Source of the DNA: Welwitschia mirabilis
Lineage: Eukaryota > Gnetophyta > Gnetopsida > Welwitschiales
Reading direction: 5' to 3'
DNA length: 64,000 nucleotides
Assembly: GCA_051453625.1 (NCBI GenBank)
Contig: JBOZIK010000001.1
Coordinates: 19,061,681 to 19,125,680 of the forward strand
Below are positions 11,539 through 23,912 of this stretch, piece after piece. How positions within the stretch are numbered: position 1 is the stretch's first letter; the number at the start of each line of letters is the position of its first letter. The notes beneath the pieces are model-generated. The model searched no databases. It saw only the letters and a list, made by a program, of their open reading frames with translations, and was not told where the DNA came from. The position numbers were made by a program, and so were the translations under genes.

Positions 11539-13423
11539 TCTACTATAATGATAAAAAGATAGAGAGCTAAAAAACAACCTTACCTCACAAATATTTCAAT
11601 AGAAAAGGTGAAAATAACATCTTTTGAAGTGGTAACACAAGCATTTGCATCCTTGAAGAAACAGATTAGCATATAAACAAAAAACAACATAAATCCTATC
11701 TTTTTCACACAAGGTAATGTAAAGTTTCATTCAATTCCATTATAATCTTTTGCATAGTCAAGTTTAAGGAAGGCAATATTTTGATTAGTATCATTTGCTA
11801 ATGCTAAACCTTTCCAAGCAAGTATAATATTATTAAGAATATATCTATGTTTAACAAAATCACTCTACTTAATAGAAATAATATTAGATAAGATACTGTT
11901 TGACCTCTTTACTAAATATTGAACTAAAATTTTATAATGAATATTAAGTAAAGTAATTATTCTCTAACTAGAAATGGAATAAATACTACCTAATGTTTAA
12001 AAAAGATAAATGACACTTTGATTTGGATCTAAACTACCTTTGTATAAGGCTTCCTAAAGTCCCTTAAAGTAGTCTTTTACAATAATATCCTAATGATTTT
12101 TATAGAATTATGGAAGTAAATAAACCATTTTTAGAGCCTTAGTAATAGCCATATCAAATCAAGCCACTTTCAACTCATCTTCTATAATATCCTTCTCTAT
12201 AATTTAATAATGAACTTGTCATATTTTCTAGCAAAGAAAGTTACCATTTTAGAAAAATGATTATATCAAAAGCAATTCTATTTTAAAACCTTAGTAAAAT
12301 ACCAAATAAAGTAACTAGATCAGACTATAAACAAGCATCAAATTTAAGTTTGTCTAATGTGAGAAGAAGTAGAACCTCTCCTAAGAAACTTTAAGAATTC
12401 TTTACAATTGACATCTTAAATGTTAAGCTAATAAATACATCTTTTAAAGGATCATCATTAGTGAAGTAAATTTCCTAGGAATTTAAAAAATTCTTGATTT
12501 TTAAAAACTACTTATATAAATGTTAATTAAAAGGATATGATTCTATAGCAACAAAAAATGATAGCACATGCTATTGGGTGTTTGAATATGTTTCTCTTAC
12601 TTTAGCAATTATTTTTTTACCAACATGTCTAGAATGTTTTTGAATATAGCACAGATACATCATGCAATACATCTAATATACCACTCATATAAGGTTTGCA
12701 TTCCATAATAATGCAAACTAGTTTTTCCTAATTTTGAATTATATGCACTTCCATGTAATCTAAAAAGAAAGGACTGATTTCTCTTTAGCGAATGTTGGGA
12801 GTCAATTTGTAAATAGATGGCATAATGATATGATAATAAGAAATCATTACAGACTTTAATAAAAGAATTATGATTCCCAAAAATATAGAAGAAAACTACA
12901 ATCTAATGAGGCATTGAAGAACATAACCACCTCTAGATCAAAAATTTTACTAAGTATTAAGAAAAGTACGTGAGGAAAGTATTGACATTACTAAGGGAAA
13001 TCAATAAGACAAACTACTCTTTAAGAGAAGACTTGAAACTTTTTTTTTTTTTAATTTTTTTTTAAAAAGAAATCTAAAAGCATAAATGGGGTAGATTCTA
13101 AAAACTCCATGAGGGAAAGAAACAAACACCCAATTATATCTATTCTAAGAATCATGATCATTTTGAACTACTTTAGAGTGCAGATGCGAGTGAAGAATGG
13201 TAAAAGAACCACCTCCACTAGTACAATACTTTATGGTAAATGTAGTACTATTTTTGATAAACAACTTCCTAATAGATGTTATGTATTCTTTAGAGATTTT
13301 AACTTCTTGTAATAATATAAAATCAGAAGACAGGGGGTAGAGATAGATGAAATTCCCAGCTCTTCTTCTCTAAAGGCCATTTATGAGCCTTTGAACATTC
13401 CAAGAATATATAATCATAAACAT
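11539..13423 (-). mobile_element. LINE (plant L1 type), endonuclease and 5' part of reverse transcriptase, broken
   Basis: On the minus strand an ATG at 13423 opens a frame with the apurinic-like endonuclease signatures SWNVQRL (near 13395) and LLQEVK (near 13290). Further down, at about 12180-11860, the frame reads like the start of an L1 reverse transcriptase: DMAITKALKM, YFKGL, then LNIHYKILVQYL. The segment FLKLDYAKDYNGIE lies at 11731-11772 and contains the first catalytic Asp of the RT. R-GC-LALYLF follows near 11560-11600. There are many stops and some shifts. The element is cut at 11539 by the composite LTR insertion and resumes in the same frame at 8504. Confidence 0.85.
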
Positions 13424-14161
13424 GTGAGGCATGAGGCCCCCACCCAAATAAATACATCATCTATTTGGTTGCAACTAATGTCTGTGCGATACTCACAACT
13501 CTCCTAAAACTTGAAACTTATTAGAGGTTTGGATGTTGTCTTTTAAGGATTTTGACACAAGAGAAGCACTTTCACTAAATAACTTCATTTTCTTTGAAGG
13601 CCCATTAGGATTAAACCATTTACATAAATCCATTATTTTGAATTCTTTCTATGCTTGATTTCTTACTATTTTTTAGAGCATCATTTAAAAAAAGAGCATG
13701 TGCATTTTGTGAAACTAAGGACTTTTTAAATAAAGAAGCGTTAAACTCTTTTTTTTTACTAGATGAATAAGATTGAGTATTTTGGATTGCTGATCTTGTA
13801 CACTTATTATGATGAAAAACAAACCTTAAGAAAAAGTAGCTTTAGTTTTGTACGTGCGAAGTTCATTAAGAGACACTTCATTTATTTGAGTGATGATAAT
13901 GATTGTACTTTTTTTTTAAAAAAATAGAATTACTACAAGTTTTCAGTTCAAAACCACTAAAAATTATTAAGACTAAAAATAAAATTTCTAGATAATATAA
14001 AATTAAAAATAATTATAAAAAATAAAAAATTACAGAATATTCCATTATGCTAAACAACAAACTCGACTGAAAAACCGCCCTTACTTTCATTAAATCGTGT
14101 CTCGACCCCAAGTCTTAGATGGACAACGGCAAGAGCCAACCATAATACTCGCAAAAATGAA
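13424..14161. other. Upstream region of the DUF760 gene, no gene seen
   Basis: The stretch is AT-rich until about 14050, after which the base composition becomes more balanced, as expected near a gene. It may hold the remains of the LINE 5' UTR on its left side. I see no reading frame worth annotating. Confidence 0.5.
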
Positions 14162-14162
14162 A

Positions 14163-14301
14163 TGACGTGGCGGAACAGAGACCTTGTCGAAATTCAGGGA
14201 CGTGAAAGTCGCGCCTCTGGGATCCACAAGCTCAAACCAGCGGATTTTTCTGTGATGCCGCAGCACCACACTCGAGACCCTTCAGATTGCATCTGCCACG
14301 T
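14163..14301 (+). promoter_or_regulatory. Cluster of three ACGT-core elements upstream of the DUF760 gene
   Basis: ACGT cores lie at 14165-14168 (TGACGTGGC), 14200-14203 (GACGTGA) and 14298-14301 (CCACGTTG), all within 140 bp and about 370-500 bp before the start codon. bZIP factors, including HY5 in light and UV-B signalling, bind ACGT-core sites. The Arabidopsis relative of the downstream gene is named for UV-B induction. The sites are seen in the sequence; their use is inferred. Confidence 0.45.
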
Positions 14302-14520
14302 TGTAGAACGATTTTTCTTGTTTTGCATGCCTTCTAGAGTATTTTAGAAACCCAACATCTCCCTTTTCTGCTGCAAGATATCTTGGCCTATGTCGTGGAT
14401 TTATATCTGAATCGCGCGTTGTTTGTCTCTGATCTTCAGGCTTGTTTGGGATACTTTTGATTTTGTTCTCTGCTTTTCGATAGGACAAGGAATTGCAGAA
14501 GCTTCGTTTTGAGCGCATAG

Positions 14521-14644
14521 GTAGGGTTTCTTGAATCGGTTTTGTTCAAGTTCTATAAAATTAGACGGGCTGTTCCTTTTCCTTTCATTTGCTTTCTTCT
14601 TCCTTTTTTGTTTTTTTCAAATAAAGTTACTTTGTACATTTCAG
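14521..14644 (+). other. Possible intron in the 5' UTR of the DUF760 gene
   Basis: A donor-like AG|GTAGGG at 14519-14526 and an acceptor-like TTTCAG ending at 14644, after a T-rich tract, lie just before the start codon at 14667. Plant genes often carry a leader intron. Only transcript reads could confirm this one. Confidence 0.4.
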
Positions 14645-14666
14645 GTATTTGCTGTTTTCTTTAGAA

Positions 14667-17307
14667 ATGCAAGGATTGGGAGTTATTAGCAACGCTAGCT
14701 GTGGAAATGGAATGGGCCGGGTTTTTTGCGGCTCTGACGCTCTTCTGAACTTAGGAAAGAAGCCTAAAAATGCGAGTCCAAAAATGGCATTCCCGAATAG
14801 GTCTCTGAAGGTATTAAGCTTCTTCATTGCGTGTTCCCTTTTATTTCCGTATCTATTAAGCGAAATTAGTCTTATGTATTAGACACTGCGCTCTCTGTCT
14901 CTGCGTTTCATATATCACTATTAAATGAATCGTTTTAAGAACTAGATTAGTTTGTTGAAGCAGCAGTAGGTTTGAAGTGAATAGCTTCGTACCTGCAGTT
15001 CGAGATTTTTGTTTGAAACGCTTTGTATGTTTGTTACAGCACACATGATCGCAATTCAAAACTTGTTGTAAATTAAGACTGATTTAGTTAGAAGAGACAA
15101 TTTTCGCTGGGAAATCTGAGCAGCGGTTGTCGCTTTTATGGTGCATAAGCAGCAAACAAACAGCAAATAGAGTGACTTTAAATATGTTACCTACCTTTTC
15201 TAGGTTTAGGTCACAGGTTGATCCTCACTATCGGAATAAGAGTAAAAATAGCTGAAACTGACGCTTCTTTACTTGAGGAAAAACAAGTGACAAAGATTGA
15301 AAGCTTGTCGGAATTTTTGTAAAATCAATTGACTTGAACGAACTGTCCAAATACAGAAAATTTTTCCTGAAACCAATGAACTTGAACGAACTGTCAAAAT
15401 ACTGAAATTTTAGGAGGTGGAGGCAAATTACATAATCATATGCCAAAATAAACATGTCTACAACACACGGAAAGAAATTATCTTCCTGGAACTCATTCAC
15501 TAAAATACACAATCCAGACCTTTAGGGAGAAGGAAAAATTATTGGATAGACTGCATAAGTAGGTTAGCAAATCAGAAAGCTTGAAGCCAGGGAAAAAGGA
15601 GTAAGAAGGATGTAACAAGAAATTTCCAGTGTCTTAGTAGAAGGCCTCAAATCAGTTGGCCAGTTATTTGCTGTGACTCATTCTATATGGACTTTAATAG
15701 AGAAATTCGATCTCCTTTAGTCGAATTAAGCACCGCGCTTATTCTCTATTATTCCAGATATTCAGCTTGCATACATTCTTGTGTATCTGTTCTATTACTA
15801 AAATGCTTCACATATCATCTTTATTCACTTGCTGTTTCTGTCTTTGATGGACGATTACATTCACACTGTAAATTGATGGGCAGCTCACTTTAAAGATAAA
15901 TGGAATCTTGAAACAATGATGGTGCTTATTTCAAATTAAGTGTTACAAACTAATCATAAGTGCTACGCCTTATTTTATTACTCTTTTTGCTTTATTGTTT
16001 CTGGATTAGTTCTATTGACATTTATTGATTGTATGGCCCTGTTGTTAGATTCTTCCTTCTGTCGCTGGTCCTATGTGTGTTCGGCGGCATAGTTGTGGAA
16101 GGAGAAGAAAGAATTTTTGTGTTAGAGCACTTAGTAATTCTGATGAGCCATCTCAGCCGATTGCTCCTTTACAGTTGGAGTCACCATCTGGTCAGTTGCT
16201 ATCACAGCTTTTGAAAGACAATCCATATATTATTCCAGCTGCAGCTGAAGAACAGTTGGAAAGGCTTGTTGCTGATCGCGAGGCAGCCACTCAGCAAATG
16301 CCAAATACAACATCTGGTAGCGATGTCGCGCTCTACCGGTTAGATGAAAAACTTGAGATTCTTTAAATTCTATTTTATATTCATATCTTATTCATTTGTT
16401 TGTTCGCGAGTATGGATTTCGTCCTCCTGTTCAACAATGAAAATCTTGGTCTTCTCACAGGAGGATTGCAGAATTAAAAGCTGCCGAGAGAAGCAAAGCT
16501 CTCGAGGAAATTACATATGCACTTATAGTGCAAAAGTTTGTAGAAGCTGAAGTTTCTATGATACCCAGCATATCTAATCCTGACCCTGTTACTGGTAAAG
16601 TCGATACATGGTCGAAAGAGGAGAATAGACTGGAGAAAGTACATTCTCCTGATGCGCTTGAAATGATCAGGAATCATCTTAACCTTGTTCTTGGGAGCCG
16701 CCTTGTTGACTCCGATGCGATTGCTCAGATTAGCAAGATGCGGGTAGGCCAAGTATACACTGCTTCAGTTATGTATGGATACTTTTTAAGAAGAGTAGAT
16801 CAGCGCTTTCAGCTAGAAAAGAGCATGAACGTTCTTCCTCCTGGTCTGACTGAAAATTCTGGTACAAAGCAAACAAACGAGAGCAGTTACTCAATTGCAG
16901 GTGATTCTGAGTTCCGGAATCCCGAAGCGGCTTCCGTTTCAAGTTCCAGCAATGACAGTATGCCGTCAGACGTCGAATTCAATTCCTCAGTGTACGGGTC
17001 CTTGAGAATGAAACCGTGCAAATTGAGAACCTATGTTATGTCCTTCGATCAAGAGACATTGCAGAGATACGCAACTATGAGGTCAAAGGAGGGAGTTAGT
17101 ATAATCGAGAGGCATGCAGAGGCCCTATTTGGAAAGCCAGAGATTCAAATAATGGGCGGTAATGTAGCAGCTATCAATGATGAAATGATCAGGATAAGCT
17201 TTTCAGGGTTGACAAGCCTGGTTATGGAAGCTGTCACGTTTGGCAGTTTCCTCTGGGATGTTGAAAGTTTCGTTGATTCAAAGTACCCATTTTTGGTAAA
17301 TAGTTAA
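14667..17307 (+). CDS. DUF760 family protein, similar to UV-B-induced protein At3g17800, chloroplastic
   Basis: Three coding exons join cleanly: 14667-14810, 16049-16338 and 16461-17307. Introns start with GT at 14811 and 16339 and end with TAG at 16048 and CAG at 16460. The total is 1281 nt, 426 residues plus stop, about the usual length for the family. Residues 1-48 and the basic stretch VRRHSCGRRRKNFCVRA (59-75) look like a plastid transit peptide. The first DUF760 region starts near residue 95 (LLSQLLKDNPYIIP) and runs through RRIAELKAAERSKALEEI after the second intron. It reaches HLNLVLGSR and MYGYFLRRVDQRFQLEK. A Ser/Asn-rich linker follows, then a second DUF760-like region (LRTYVMSFDQETLQRYA) to the C-terminus. 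The start was chosen as the ATG that gives the transit peptide in frame with exon 2. No stop or shift is present, so this is the one apparently functional gene here. The biochemical role of DUF760 proteins is not established; plastid location is inferred. Confidence 0.93.
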
Positions 17308-17942
17308 ATGCAAACCTCTTCTGTGTAAGTTAAATGCAAGAATTGTGTATCATTTCATTTCTGAGTCAGTGCATTCCTCTGAAACACTCAAGGGTGACAG
17401 AGACCAAAGGCTCTTCCAGTCTCAGTCTCTCTTAGCTGTTTCGGAGAAACATTATAACAGTTATTGCCGACTGGTCTGAAAAAGCTGCTTTGTAAAAATT
17501 TACACAATAGAATGGATGAAGATCCATTCTTTATGTGAATGGATCCTGTAATCTAGGTCTGATAAAGCAACTTGGAGCTAAATACCTCATGTATTAAAAA
17601 AGCATGTTCGATGTGTTTTGACGTTAATCAAGTACTTGTCATGATGTTGTTATTTCCTTCTTTGCTGGCGTAAGCCAAATTTCCTAAATGTCTCCGACAT
17701 TTTGATTTTGTCCTCCAAAGCAAAGGGATTCGGCTTCCTGAATATTGAAATCATTAGGAAAACAATGTACGGCTGGTTGAAATCGCACAGAAGTCTATGG
17801 TTTCCCAATTTTTGATAGTTATTACAATGGAAGTCTGATCAATTTACCTATAAAGGCTTTTGTGAGTCGGATCTCTAGACCTTGATTGGTATTGTTTTAA
17901 ATTGGGATTTGTAGCTATATATTTATGAATATATTTGCCATG

Positions 17943-17974
<32 letters not shown>

Positions 17975-18663
17975 TTGGAGCTCTTCTTGTTATTTTCATA
18001 TGCTGTGCTTTAATTTTATTGTGTGCTTGAAGCGATAGGGAAGGGTTGTTAAGGCATTTTGTAGAAATGGTCACATGACTGATTGCAATATTACGTCTGG
18101 GTGTACTTGTATCTGAAATTTGTGTTATAGCATGTACATGGTCACAGCAAAACTAAAGCATTTTTTTCTTTTTAAATTTATGGTTTTCAAATCCAAACTG
18201 AAAGCTTTTTTCATCAGACTAACTATGCCTAGAGTAGTTTAGGTTTGGAGTGCTTTAATAGTTTTTAAGGGGACAAGTGCATTACTTTAGATAGTCGTTT
18301 AAGGCTATGAAAGCCTTAAGGGCGTTGAAAAACAAACATATGAAAGAGGCAATGTCGTTGAAGATGTTTGTAGAAAACTTTTCCTATTATTTCTGGTTAA
18401 AATCATGGTTGTGAGACTAAGATTCAATACCTAACTTGTTTGGCTTCCTAGACTTGTTAGCCAAATTGTTAGACTTGCAAAACTTAGCAGAAACTCAAGA
18501 AGGCCAAAAGAGTCTAGGTTTTGTTATATTTTTTTAAAGATAAGGAATTTGGTGTATTCATATATATTTATATATATATTTAAAGATTAAGAAATTTTAT
18601 ATATTTAAGGCATATAGCATTTGTAAATATTAGACAAGTGTTGGAATACACTATATTAGTGAA
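17308..18663. other. 3' flank of the DUF760 gene; no further gene seen
   Basis: The first few hundred bases keep a gene-like composition and probably contain the 3' UTR, though no single poly(A) signal is convincing. From about 18150 the sequence becomes AT-rich with no recognised feature. Confidence 0.5.
17943..17975. repeat. (CT)n microsatellite
   Basis: A CT run of about 33 bases with one CTAT interruption lies about 640 bp after the DUF760 stop codon. Confidence 0.95.
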
Positions 18664-18757
18664 NNNNNNNNNNNNNNNNNNNNNNNNNNNNNNNNNNNNN
18701 NNNNNNNNNNNNNNNNNNNNNNNNNNNNNNNNNNNNNNNNNNNNNNNNNNNNNNNNN
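18664..18757. other. Assembly gap (94 N)
   Basis: All bases are N. Confidence 0.99.
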
Positions 18758-19025
18758 AGTGATGGTTTTTCATCTAGACAAGGAAAACATTGACCCTAGT
18801 ACAATAAAGTTTCCCATGAATGAAGTATCAGAAGAAAAGCACAAGAGAAGCATTCAGAAGAACATAAGGAAATCTAAAGGAAAAAGTTCTTGGGGCTTAA
18901 AAGAAAACGAATACCTCTAACACAACTTCACTCTTTACTCTTCATTGCCTTGTATGCTCCTTTGACACTTTCTCTTCCAGATGAGTGTGGGAAGTGATTT
19001 CAAGTCTTCAATATCACATGAAATC

Positions 19026-19185
19026 ACTTTATAACTCCCTCAAGCTTGAACTTTTTTCAACTTTTTAAAAAAACCTTTTTAAAAAATTATTTTGAAAAAA
19101 AACTTTTTTTCAGAAAACTTTTTGAACTTTTTCTTAAAAAAATTTCTAAGAAAAAACTTTTTCAAAACTTTTTAATAAAATGTTT
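19026..19185. repeat. Low-complexity block of A and T runs around ACTTTTT motifs
   Basis: ACTTTTT recurs about every 10-20 bases, separated by A runs, for about 160 bp. It is simple-sequence expansion without coding potential. Confidence 0.7.
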
Positions 19186-19230
19186 TTGTTTCCTATTTTA
19201 AGTGAGAAGAGTTTGGTAGTCACAAAGTAG

Positions 19231-19395
19231 CCAAACTCGTTAGACTTGCTGGACTCGATAGACTTGGCAAATTTGATGAGTCTGCAATTGCCAAAATTCG
19301 TCCCAGTGAGTTTTTGATTTTGGACTCACAGCACGCTCTATACTCATAGACTTGTGTGACTCGTCATAATCGTTGCAAGTCTGGCAACAGTGATT
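19231..19395. repeat. Clustered GACTYG motifs
   Basis: GACTTG, GACTCG and related ACTCGT words recur at least seven times in this stretch, and again at about 18440-18500. The spacing is irregular. It may be a decayed short-period repeat or part of an unidentified transposon. Confidence 0.45.
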
Positions 19396-20532
19396 GAAAT
19401 AGAGGAAGTTCAAAAATCATTCTCATTGGAAGGATTCAAGGTAATCAGCACACTCAAATATAGCATTTACTTTTAAAACCTTAATAAATGAATTTCAAAG
19501 TAGAAGCTACTTGCTAGTTTGTAATTTGTCATAATCTCTTAAATTTCATTGATGATAAATTTTCTAAAAAGGTGTTCTATATGACTTAAGAGAGAGAGGT
19601 TGGTTTTATTGGGTAAAGATTAGTCTTCAAAAACAGAATATTCAAGAGCAAATTTTGCCAAAGGTAGCTCCCTTAAGTGATTTTATTCTTTTTCATTTCC
19701 AAATTTAGATTAGAAGGCAAGAATTGGATCTTATGATTTAAAGATTTAAACAAATAGATGACTTTAAATCCCTCAAGAAGTAGACATGTTGACTTTGTAG
19801 CTAGAATGTTGTTAAGATGAGTACCCTCTCTTTCTTAAATGTCGCTCAATAAATGACACATGGAAAAATTACAACATGAAATATGACATTGAAGCTTATG
19901 ATTTGCTGGACTTATTTCAAATTTTACCTAAAACTTTGGGTAACTTTATAAATGAAACCTTTCGAGCTTATGGCATGTATGTTTTTTATATCTCAAATGC
20001 TTATAACCATTATACTTGTTTGTTTATTAAACTACCTAATGTTAGTCAAGTTCACCTTTAAAAAGGCTGTCCAGAGTGAGAAGATGAACCCAATAAAATG
20101 AGAGATTTAGAAACTCACATTTGATAGCACTAATAATACAACTCCAAAACTGAAAAATGGTAAAAACTTATTAGAGAAAAGGAGAATGAGCTCAAACTTG
20201 ATGGCAGTGAAGAATGCTCAATAATACATATTTATATATACATATATATGCTCAAAACAATTAACCTTTCATCCTTCATGATACGTTTTTTAAGGTCATA
20301 CCTTTGTGCTTGAATGTTGTAAAGTGTCCCAGGCGTCCATGGGCATTTTCCCTGTAGGCCTTTATTTAGCAAAAACATTGTTATTTACCACGGCATCCTA
20401 GTTATACCTTGTTATAGGTTGAACTAAACTCCAAATTGCAGATAAAAGGATTAGTTAAATAGAAAGGAAATAATTTACATAGTTTTTATAGTAATGCCTT
20501 CATGATAAAGCCTTCAAGGCTCTTCATAAGTT

Positions 20533-21480
20533 TTGCCAAATTTTTGTATTCTTATTGTGAGGGAGGCGCTGGCTCTGGATAGTAACGATGAATTTAGGGA
20601 TCTCAGAAATTGTGAGGGTCATTTCCTAAGGGTTTCTGTAGCCTTTCCCTTCATTTGTTTGTGCTGTTCTTCAGCTCTTCTGTGCTTTCTTGAATCATCA
20701 TTCTTCTTAGCTAGTAAGGTTATTGAACTTGACCCAAATCCACCAAAGCCAAATGATAATAATGCAAAAATCTTGGGAAAGAGCACAAACTTGTTAAAGC
20801 TTAGCAATAGCATTTGACATTTAGAGACTGACAATTCTATGGTGCAACTCCTTGATAATATCCTAAACAAATCCAACAATATGGACTGCCATTAACCGAC
20901 TAGCTAAAACAGAAGATGAAGGACAAGAAGATTTGGATGCAGGGCATGTCATTTTGTGGAAAAGACACAGAGATATTGGAGGGCTTGAATGCACACCATT
21001 TCTGAGAGTTGCAGAAAAGATGGCACCAAATTATAGTCCAAAAGATAATAAATATGGCCATAGATTGCACATGGAAACATTAATGGGCATGAGCTTTCAT
21101 TCAGTTAGGAAAACAATCAAATTGCAAATACACACCAAAGCTTATTTGATTGTTCCTTTTTCTCATCAGTTCTTGAACTGTCTATTCCACTACATGAGGA
21201 GGCTTCCTAGACCAAAGTCCCTTTCCTTGGTTGCAAAGTATGCCTGTGAAATCATGCCAAAAGTTGAGGTGATGGGAGAAGAATGCCATAGGAAACCCAT
21301 CATGATGAATGAAAGAGACAAAAATATTAGAAAATATGCTTTCATTGATGCAGTGTTGGCCAAGACAACACCATACAAAAGATGAGTAAGTGACCCACAT
21401 TCCAAAAGTGATAATAATTGAGGGCACTGTTTGCACAGTGCTGAAGAAACAAACCATTCATTGTTCATAATTTAGCCCAT
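20533..21480 (+). other. Less AT-rich island with unassigned open frames
   Basis: This stretch is visibly less AT-rich than its surroundings and holds an uninterrupted plus-strand frame of 150 codons from 20933 to 21385, as well as a shorter frame from 20533 to 20817 (REALALDSNDEFRDLRN). I do not recognise either product, and overlapping minus-strand frames exist. It could be a decayed gene, an exon fragment carried by a transposon, or untranslated unique sequence. No splice sites join the frames convincingly. Confidence 0.25.
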
Positions 21481-21559
21481 CTGTTTCTTTCATTTTTCTT
21501 TTATATCCAATCATGTTCACACCAAACCAATGCATTTCATTATTTCCTTGTATATATAT

Positions 21560-21880
21560 ATATAGAGAAATGGTTGTATGTGAACACCCTCTAGCCTTGT
21601 TGGTTGCTCTGTTTGGGCAGAGAGGCAGGCACGAGGCAGCATTTCAGGCTTCTTTTCTGCAGGGCACACCGAGCCATTGCAAGGGATAAGGCACAAAGCC
21701 CACTGTAAGGCCCTCTTGTGTCTAGCTATGGTCTGCAAGTTACATCCTTACGATATGAAGAGATTTGTTCAGGTCAGAGTCAAGAAGCGGTTGCATGTCT
21801 TGCCTCAGGGCTGAGCCATCCCTGCTCATTATGCTTCCCCCTCTACAGATGGGTTCATCGGCAAGTCACATAAAGGCTAA
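21560..21880. other. Most GC-rich non-genic stretch; content unknown
   Basis: The composition here resembles that of the DUF760 exons, with words such as GGCAGAGAGGCAGGCACGAG. I see no long reading frame and no tRNA or rRNA signature. It may belong to the same unassigned gene-like island. Confidence 0.3.
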
Positions 21881-22131
21881 GCTTACATTTCTTGCAAACT
21901 GAACATGATTTGCCTTTTTGAATCGTGTTATTAAGGCTTAATGACATATTAGAGTTCACATTATGTTGAAATAATATGAAAACATGGCACCCAGCTATTG
22001 CCCATCTGACACTTAATTTGCAGGTTTAAAAGCTGTTTATCATCCATACTGGTATTCTTCACACCATCATCCATGCAATATCTGTATTTAATGGAATACC
22101 CTCTTTTTCAAGTATGGTTATGTGTTTTTCA

Positions 22132-22230
22132 GAAGCATGGTGAGACACCAGTCATTCATGCTGGCTTTGTAAGGGCGTACTCTTCCAGTTTGGAAACTAC
22201 TGCAATCTTTACACTAACTTTCAAAGTAAT
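22132..22230 (+). other. Possible orphan exon
   Basis: An acceptor-like TGTGTTTTTCAG ends at 22132 and is followed by an open frame reading KHGETPVIHAGFVRAYSSS. The H-x-GF-x-x-AY pattern weakly resembles the start of class 3 lipase domains. No neighbouring exons were found and the donor is unclear, so this is a weak call. Confidence 0.2.
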
Positions 22231-22684
22231 CTCCTTCCAGTCGTGTCTTTCGTTTGATTTGTTTCAAATTACAGTACTCCATATCAACATTTTGTTTGTT
22301 TTATTTTTAATTGTATGATTGGAGTTTGAATGTAAGTCAGGGTTCCACATTTGATTTGGCTGGCACTTCCATGTGGTACAGAAATGTATTTAGCTTTACT
22401 TTCATTTTGAAAACAGGAGGAAATGGGTTTTAAAGGTAACTATTAACTTGGAAAAGCATGCTTTAAGATTACCTCAAAGCACGTTTATGGGATAACAGAA
22501 CTGAGGCTTGACTTTTGAAGGCTCAAGCTAATAGTAGTATGTGAAGGAAACAAGCCAACCATCTTAACTAAGGACTAATAAATTGACTAAAACTTAATAA
22601 ATTCAGGAATGGATTACTTAAAGGAATAAAAAAGTGTACACAAAGAGCCAGTAAATGTAAAACAATATTAAACATCAACAATGT

Positions 22685-22870
22685 CCTGTTTTATATTTGG
22701 ATCTTTTGCAACAGCTTTAGCAATCTGCTTGCTTTTTGTGTCTTCATCAAGAAATCTAATAAATTGTTCCTTGGTTGGGAGATGAACAAGTTGTATCACT
22801 TCGTCATTAAGATACTTACAAATGAAGTGATATTTGATTGCGATGTGATTGCAATGTGAGGTGTGACCTT
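22685..22870 (-). pseudogene. Copia RNase H tail, fragment
   Basis: The minus strand reads HIAIKYHFICKYLNDEVIQ and then LVHLPTKEQ. This is the typical end of Copia pol (the family pattern is KHI-x-x-x-YHF...VST-x-x-Q). It lies only about 1.05 kb from a minus-strand primer site at 23913, so most of this Copia has been deleted. Confidence 0.75.
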
Positions 22871-23912
22871 GTGATCACTAGGATTTTATGCTATGGGCCG
22901 TTATTTTATTGTTGCTTGTATCAATTAACTAGGATTTTATGTTATGGCCGGTGACTTGGATGGCAGCGCCAATGTGTTTAGCTGGATGATCTTTATTTTT
23001 CAGTATGTCCTTCAGAATGTAATACATGACTTGAAATTATAATGGGAAAGTGCATAAATTCATAAATAATGTTACAAAGGGCAGAAGACATAATTTTATG
23101 ATAGAACAACTATTTTAATATCTTTGCCTAAGCTAAATTGATCTAATATATTTGGTATAAATGTCAATTTTCACATGTTATCAACCACCACATGACGCAA
23201 CCAATCACTAAAGTACTCAACTTTTGGTCATGTTAATAAAACTTTCATATTAGACAATGGTAATATTCTTGATTTTAAATGTGTATTTTTGTTTTTCAAC
23301 AAATGAGAGACTGATGGACATTTCACAAAATTACAAAACTACACAATGCATCAAATGTTCGACTCATATTTCTTAATATTTTCATAATGAAGTCCCTAAC
23401 AAACTTCCTCATTTCAACCTACCTTTTGCTTAATGGCAACCTCACCAACTACATTGTACTGTGAAGGCATGGAAACATCAAACTGCATTATCTCTAAGTA
23501 ATCCTTTTTAGAACTTGCTACAGGATATGAATCCAATACTAGACAACCCCTCAACGAGTACTTGACTCAAATCTTTCATCTTCATAGGAGTTAATGGAAT
23601 TATTAGGCTTGAGATATGTCTCCAAGAAATGACATCGGCCATTAAGAATATTGGTGATAAGACATTCTTACTAGATAAGGTTAATAGGATGCTCTTCATC
23701 CTGTGTGTACAAGTGTCTATCTCTATATGGAATAATTAAAAAAAGCCCTTCATTCCCACACTAAATTATGTAGTGGGAGTTCCTACATTTTAATAGAAAC
23801 ATAACCTCTGTTACAAGTTGGCACCACGTACAAAAGCACCATCTTTTATTGTTTGGTATCATCAAGGTTTTAGGACCTTCTCTAACAAAATCACCAATTT
23901 CACATTCGAAGG
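22871..23912 (-). mobile_element. Collapsed internal region of a minus-strand Copia
   Basis: It lies between the primer site and the RNase H tail of the same orientation. A 63-codon minus frame (23508-23699) is unassigned. A GGATTTTATG segment is duplicated at about 22883 and 22929. The stretch 23080-23180 is a close match to 46500-46590 (ATTTTAATATCTTTGCC), so at least part of it is a dispersed repeat. Confidence 0.45.

Noticed and set aside
14282-15512. Short minus-strand frames around the first exon and first intron of the DUF760 gene
   Set aside because: They are antisense shadows of the leader, first exon and intron, with no domain content.
18541-18610. TATA-rich ATATATTTATATATATATTT stretch as a promoter
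   Set aside because: It is low-complexity AT sequence with no gene following it before the gap.
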